A DNA stretch of 6,663 bases, taken from the NCBI GenBank assembly GCA_017608725.1, contig JAFCFG010000055.1, positions 1 to 6,663 of the forward strand, in the 5' to 3' direction. Source of the stretch: Candidatus Iainarchaeum sp. GTDB taxonomy: Archaea; Iainarchaeota; Iainarchaeia; Iainarchaeales; GCA-2688035. The translations under genes were made by a program, and so were the position numbers. The notes under the pieces are model-generated. The model was not told the origin of the DNA. It saw only the letters and a program-made list of their open reading frames with translations, and did not search any database. Numbering within the stretch: the stretch's first letter is position 1; the number at the start of each line of letters is the position of its first letter. Below are positions 5,916 through 6,663 of the stretch, one piece after another.

Positions 5916-6155
5916 ATGCGCTCGCTCGTAGTGATGTGGGCTATACTTGCGGGACTTATAGCCTTTGGAGTCTGGCTTCAGATATGGACACCGATATACA
6001 ACGATATTGTTTATCCATACATCACAAATGCAGAGAACAACATCGCATACTCTGATTTGATTGTTACTCTGCTTGCCTTTGCTCCGCTATTGGTAGTGTT
6101 TGTTATCCTGTTAATGCCAATAATGAGCCCAGAACCTGAACGATTGTTTGATTGA
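5916..6155 (+). CDS. 79-residue protein with two membrane segments; capsid-protein-like
   Basis: The protein consists of two hydrophobic helices, residues 4-24 (with a Gly-rich middle, GLIAFGVW) and 48-70 (LIVTLLAFAPLLVVFVILLM), joined by a polar loop (PIYNDIVYPYITNAENN) and followed by a short acidic tail. Known fusellovirus coat proteins VP1 and VP3 share this plan from memory: small, two hydrophobic segments, an N-terminal one with a Gly-Val-x-x-x-x-Pro-Ile-x-N type exit, then a short linker and a second segment with a central Pro. The match here is by topology and pattern, not by alignment. The flanking tiny Arg-rich gene strengthens the reading, since those viruses also encode a small very basic DNA-binding protein (VP2). 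The alternative is a holin-like or unrelated membrane protein. The start has a good ribosome binding site. Confidence 0.75.
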   Translation: MRSLVVMWAILAGLIAFGVWLQIWTPIYNDIVYPYITNAENNIAYSDLIVTLLAFAPLLVVFVILLMPIMSPEPERLFD

Positions 6156-6238
6156 TGTTCAACCACTCAGAAGAGGTGAAACGCTTGGCAAGAAGAAGAA
6201 AAAGAAGGAGCAAAAGAAGAAAGCGCAGGCGCAGGTAA
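6155..6238 (+). CDS. 27-residue arginine-rich, protamine-like peptide
   Basis: From residue 9 to the end, 16 of 19 residues are Arg or Lys, with long RRR and KRR runs and only Leu, Ala and Ser between. Such a peptide would bind and neutralise DNA or RNA, as protamines and the basic VP2 of fuselloviruses do, so packaging of the genome is the likely job. The ATG overlaps the previous stop (TGATG) but has no ribosome binding site. A second possibility is TTG 6185, six bases after GAGGTG (6173-6178), which would leave a 17-residue peptide consisting almost only of the basic tail. Both versions end at the same TAA. At this length the frame could be chance, but the purine-rich composition with sustained AGA/CGC/AGG codons and the tight packing favour a gene. 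Confidence 0.55.
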   Translation: MFNHSEEVKRLARRRKRRSKRRKRRRR

Positions 6239-6242
6239 ATGC

Positions 6243-6265
6243 TCAAGCCCATTGTAGGGGCTTGA
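6243..6265 (+). repeat. hairpin with 8-bp stem between operon genes
   Basis: TCAAGCCC (6243-6250) pairs perfectly with GGGCTTGA (6258-6265) around a seven-base loop. It begins five bases after the stop of the arginine-rich peptide gene and has no T-run after it, so by itself it is not a standard terminator. It may protect the upstream message end or form a paired element with the next hairpin. Confidence 0.55.
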
Positions 6266-6273
6266 AAGTTTGG

Positions 6274-6296
6274 AAAGGCGGGCAACACCCGCCTTT
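6274..6296 (+). terminator. 9-bp GC-rich hairpin, terminator-like
   Basis: AAAGGCGGG (6274-6282) pairs perfectly with CCCGCCTTT (6288-6296) around CAACA. It is followed by a T-rich but not pure T stretch (TTTATATTCACTTTTCCC). It resembles an intrinsic terminator and, together with the preceding hairpin, would lower expression of the genes to its right. Because the next genes share strand and style, partial read-through that gives graded output of capsid-type and attachment proteins is plausible. Confidence 0.5.
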
Positions 6297-6323
6297 ATAT
6301 TCACTTTTCCCATCGGTGAAAGA

Positions 6324-6464
6324 ATGAAAGCAGACAAGAAATGGCCTGAATATTATGTGCCAAAAACAACAGCTGTTCCTATTGTTTTTCCAAAATCCAA
6401 AACCGCGCCTGCAAACCTAATAATACCTTTACCTCAAACTGCAGTTGTTAAAAAATATGGGTGA
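6324..6464 (+). CDS. 46-residue Pro- and Lys-rich small protein, function unknown
   Basis: The product is short, with ten Lys/Arg, two Asp/Glu near the N-terminus, and a Pro-, Ile- and Val-rich middle (VPKTTAVPIVFPK, NLIIPLPQTAVV). It has no membrane helix and no signal peptide. I chose ATG 6324 because GGTGA at 6315-6319 lies at the right distance; the frame opens earlier at a TTG, but that version would run through the terminator-like hairpin. The stop TGA overlaps an ATG of the next gene. I do not recognise a family. Position before a secreted protein gene and after the capsid-like genes suggests a small virion or assembly protein, but that is only context. Confidence 0.55.
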   Translation: MKADKKWPEYYVPKTTAVPIVFPKSKTAPANLIIPLPQTAVVKKYG

Positions 6465-6465
6465 T
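6460..6465 (+). promoter_or_regulatory. ribosome binding site deciding the secreted protein start
   Basis: GGTGAT contains the stop of the preceding gene and lies seven bases before ATG 6473. It overlaps the alternative ATG at 6464, so it can only serve the later start. Confidence 0.5.
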
Positions 6466-6472
6466 GTCCAAA

Positions 6473-6663
6473 ATGCTCAAAAATCGCAAAGTTTGGTTAA
6501 TTATAATTGGAGCGCTGTTTTTAGTTAGCTTGCAGAGTGCGTTTGCAGAGATTCTTTACGATAGTTTTGAGGATGGCTCTTATTCTGATGGTGCTCCCAC
6601 AACATGGACAGTAACGGGGGGAACATGGGAGGTTTCCTCTGCGGTAGCAAAAGACGGCAGCTA
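6473..6663 (+). CDS. secreted protein, N-terminal part; possible attachment protein
   Basis: The gene runs off the right edge; 63 codons are visible. It starts with a clear signal peptide: positive n-region (LKNRK), hydrophobic core (VWLIIIGALFLVSL) and an AFA cleavage motif after residue 25, so the mature protein begins near EILYDSFEDG. The mature start, with SFEDG, a TW-TVTGGTWEVSS block and AKDGS, resembles the first strands of LamG or concanavalin-like jelly-roll domains, which often bind sugars. That family call is tentative with so little sequence. I chose ATG 6473 because GGTGAT (6460-6465) is well spaced from it; ATG 6464, overlapping the previous stop, would add three residues and has no usable ribosome binding site. 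A cell-surface binding role on a virion is inferred from the neighbouring genes and the signal peptide. Confidence 0.75.
   Translation, partial: MLKNRKVWLIIIGALFLVSLQSAFAEILYDSFEDGSYSDGAPTTWTVTGGTWEVSSAVAKDGS

Noticed and set aside
6270..6323. TTG start at 6270 for the 46-residue protein
   Set aside because: It would place coding sequence through the GC-rich terminator-like hairpin, and no ribosome binding site precedes it, while ATG 6324 has GGTGA.
1..6663. CRISPR array or insertion sequence
   Set aside because: No regularly spaced repeats, no transposase and no terminal inverted repeats were seen in the window.

Overview
The window looks like the left end of an integrated virus or virus-like element, probably in an archaeon. 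The signs are a tRNA 3'-end sequence without an encoded CCA tail, AT-rich TATA-like boxes about 25 bases upstream of likely transcript starts, GGTGA-type ribosome binding sites, and an operon whose small proteins resemble those of archaeal spindle-shaped viruses. All family calls are from motif reading, without database searches. The phylum cannot be fixed; a DPANN-type or other mesophilic archaeon is only a guess.

Region 1 (1-465) has no gene I can support. Its first 240 bases are about 55% G+C by hand count, richer than what follows, and contain a strongly structured block (150-230) behind a TATA-like box, which I read as a candidate non-coding RNA. More hairpins follow. At 405-429 lies the T-arm and 3' acceptor strand of a tRNA, then a T-run. 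A clear 5' tRNA half is missing, although 284-290 can pair with the acceptor strand. This is the probable attachment-site end of the element.

Region 2 (466-1818) is an integration and control module. A 48-residue ribbon-helix-helix type protein is read leftward and a tyrosine recombinase rightward. An 11-bp perfect inverted repeat covers the recombinase start. The recombinase carries an apparent winged-helix insertion within its catalytic domain.

Region 3 (1859-6663) is a tightly packed rightward series: a cysteine-rich protein anchored by one N-terminal membrane segment; a 1006-residue cysteine-free basic protein with Gly/Ala-rich hydrophobic stretches; a 40-residue basic protein; a 79-residue protein with two membrane segments; a 27-residue arginine-rich protein; two tandem hairpins, one terminator-like; a 46-residue protein; and the start of a secreted protein that runs off the window. 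I read this as a virion module: a membrane-embedded capsid-like protein, a nucleic-acid-binding basic peptide, a large structural or membrane-active protein, and a secreted attachment protein. The comparison with spindle-shaped viruses is inference from size, topology and gene order.
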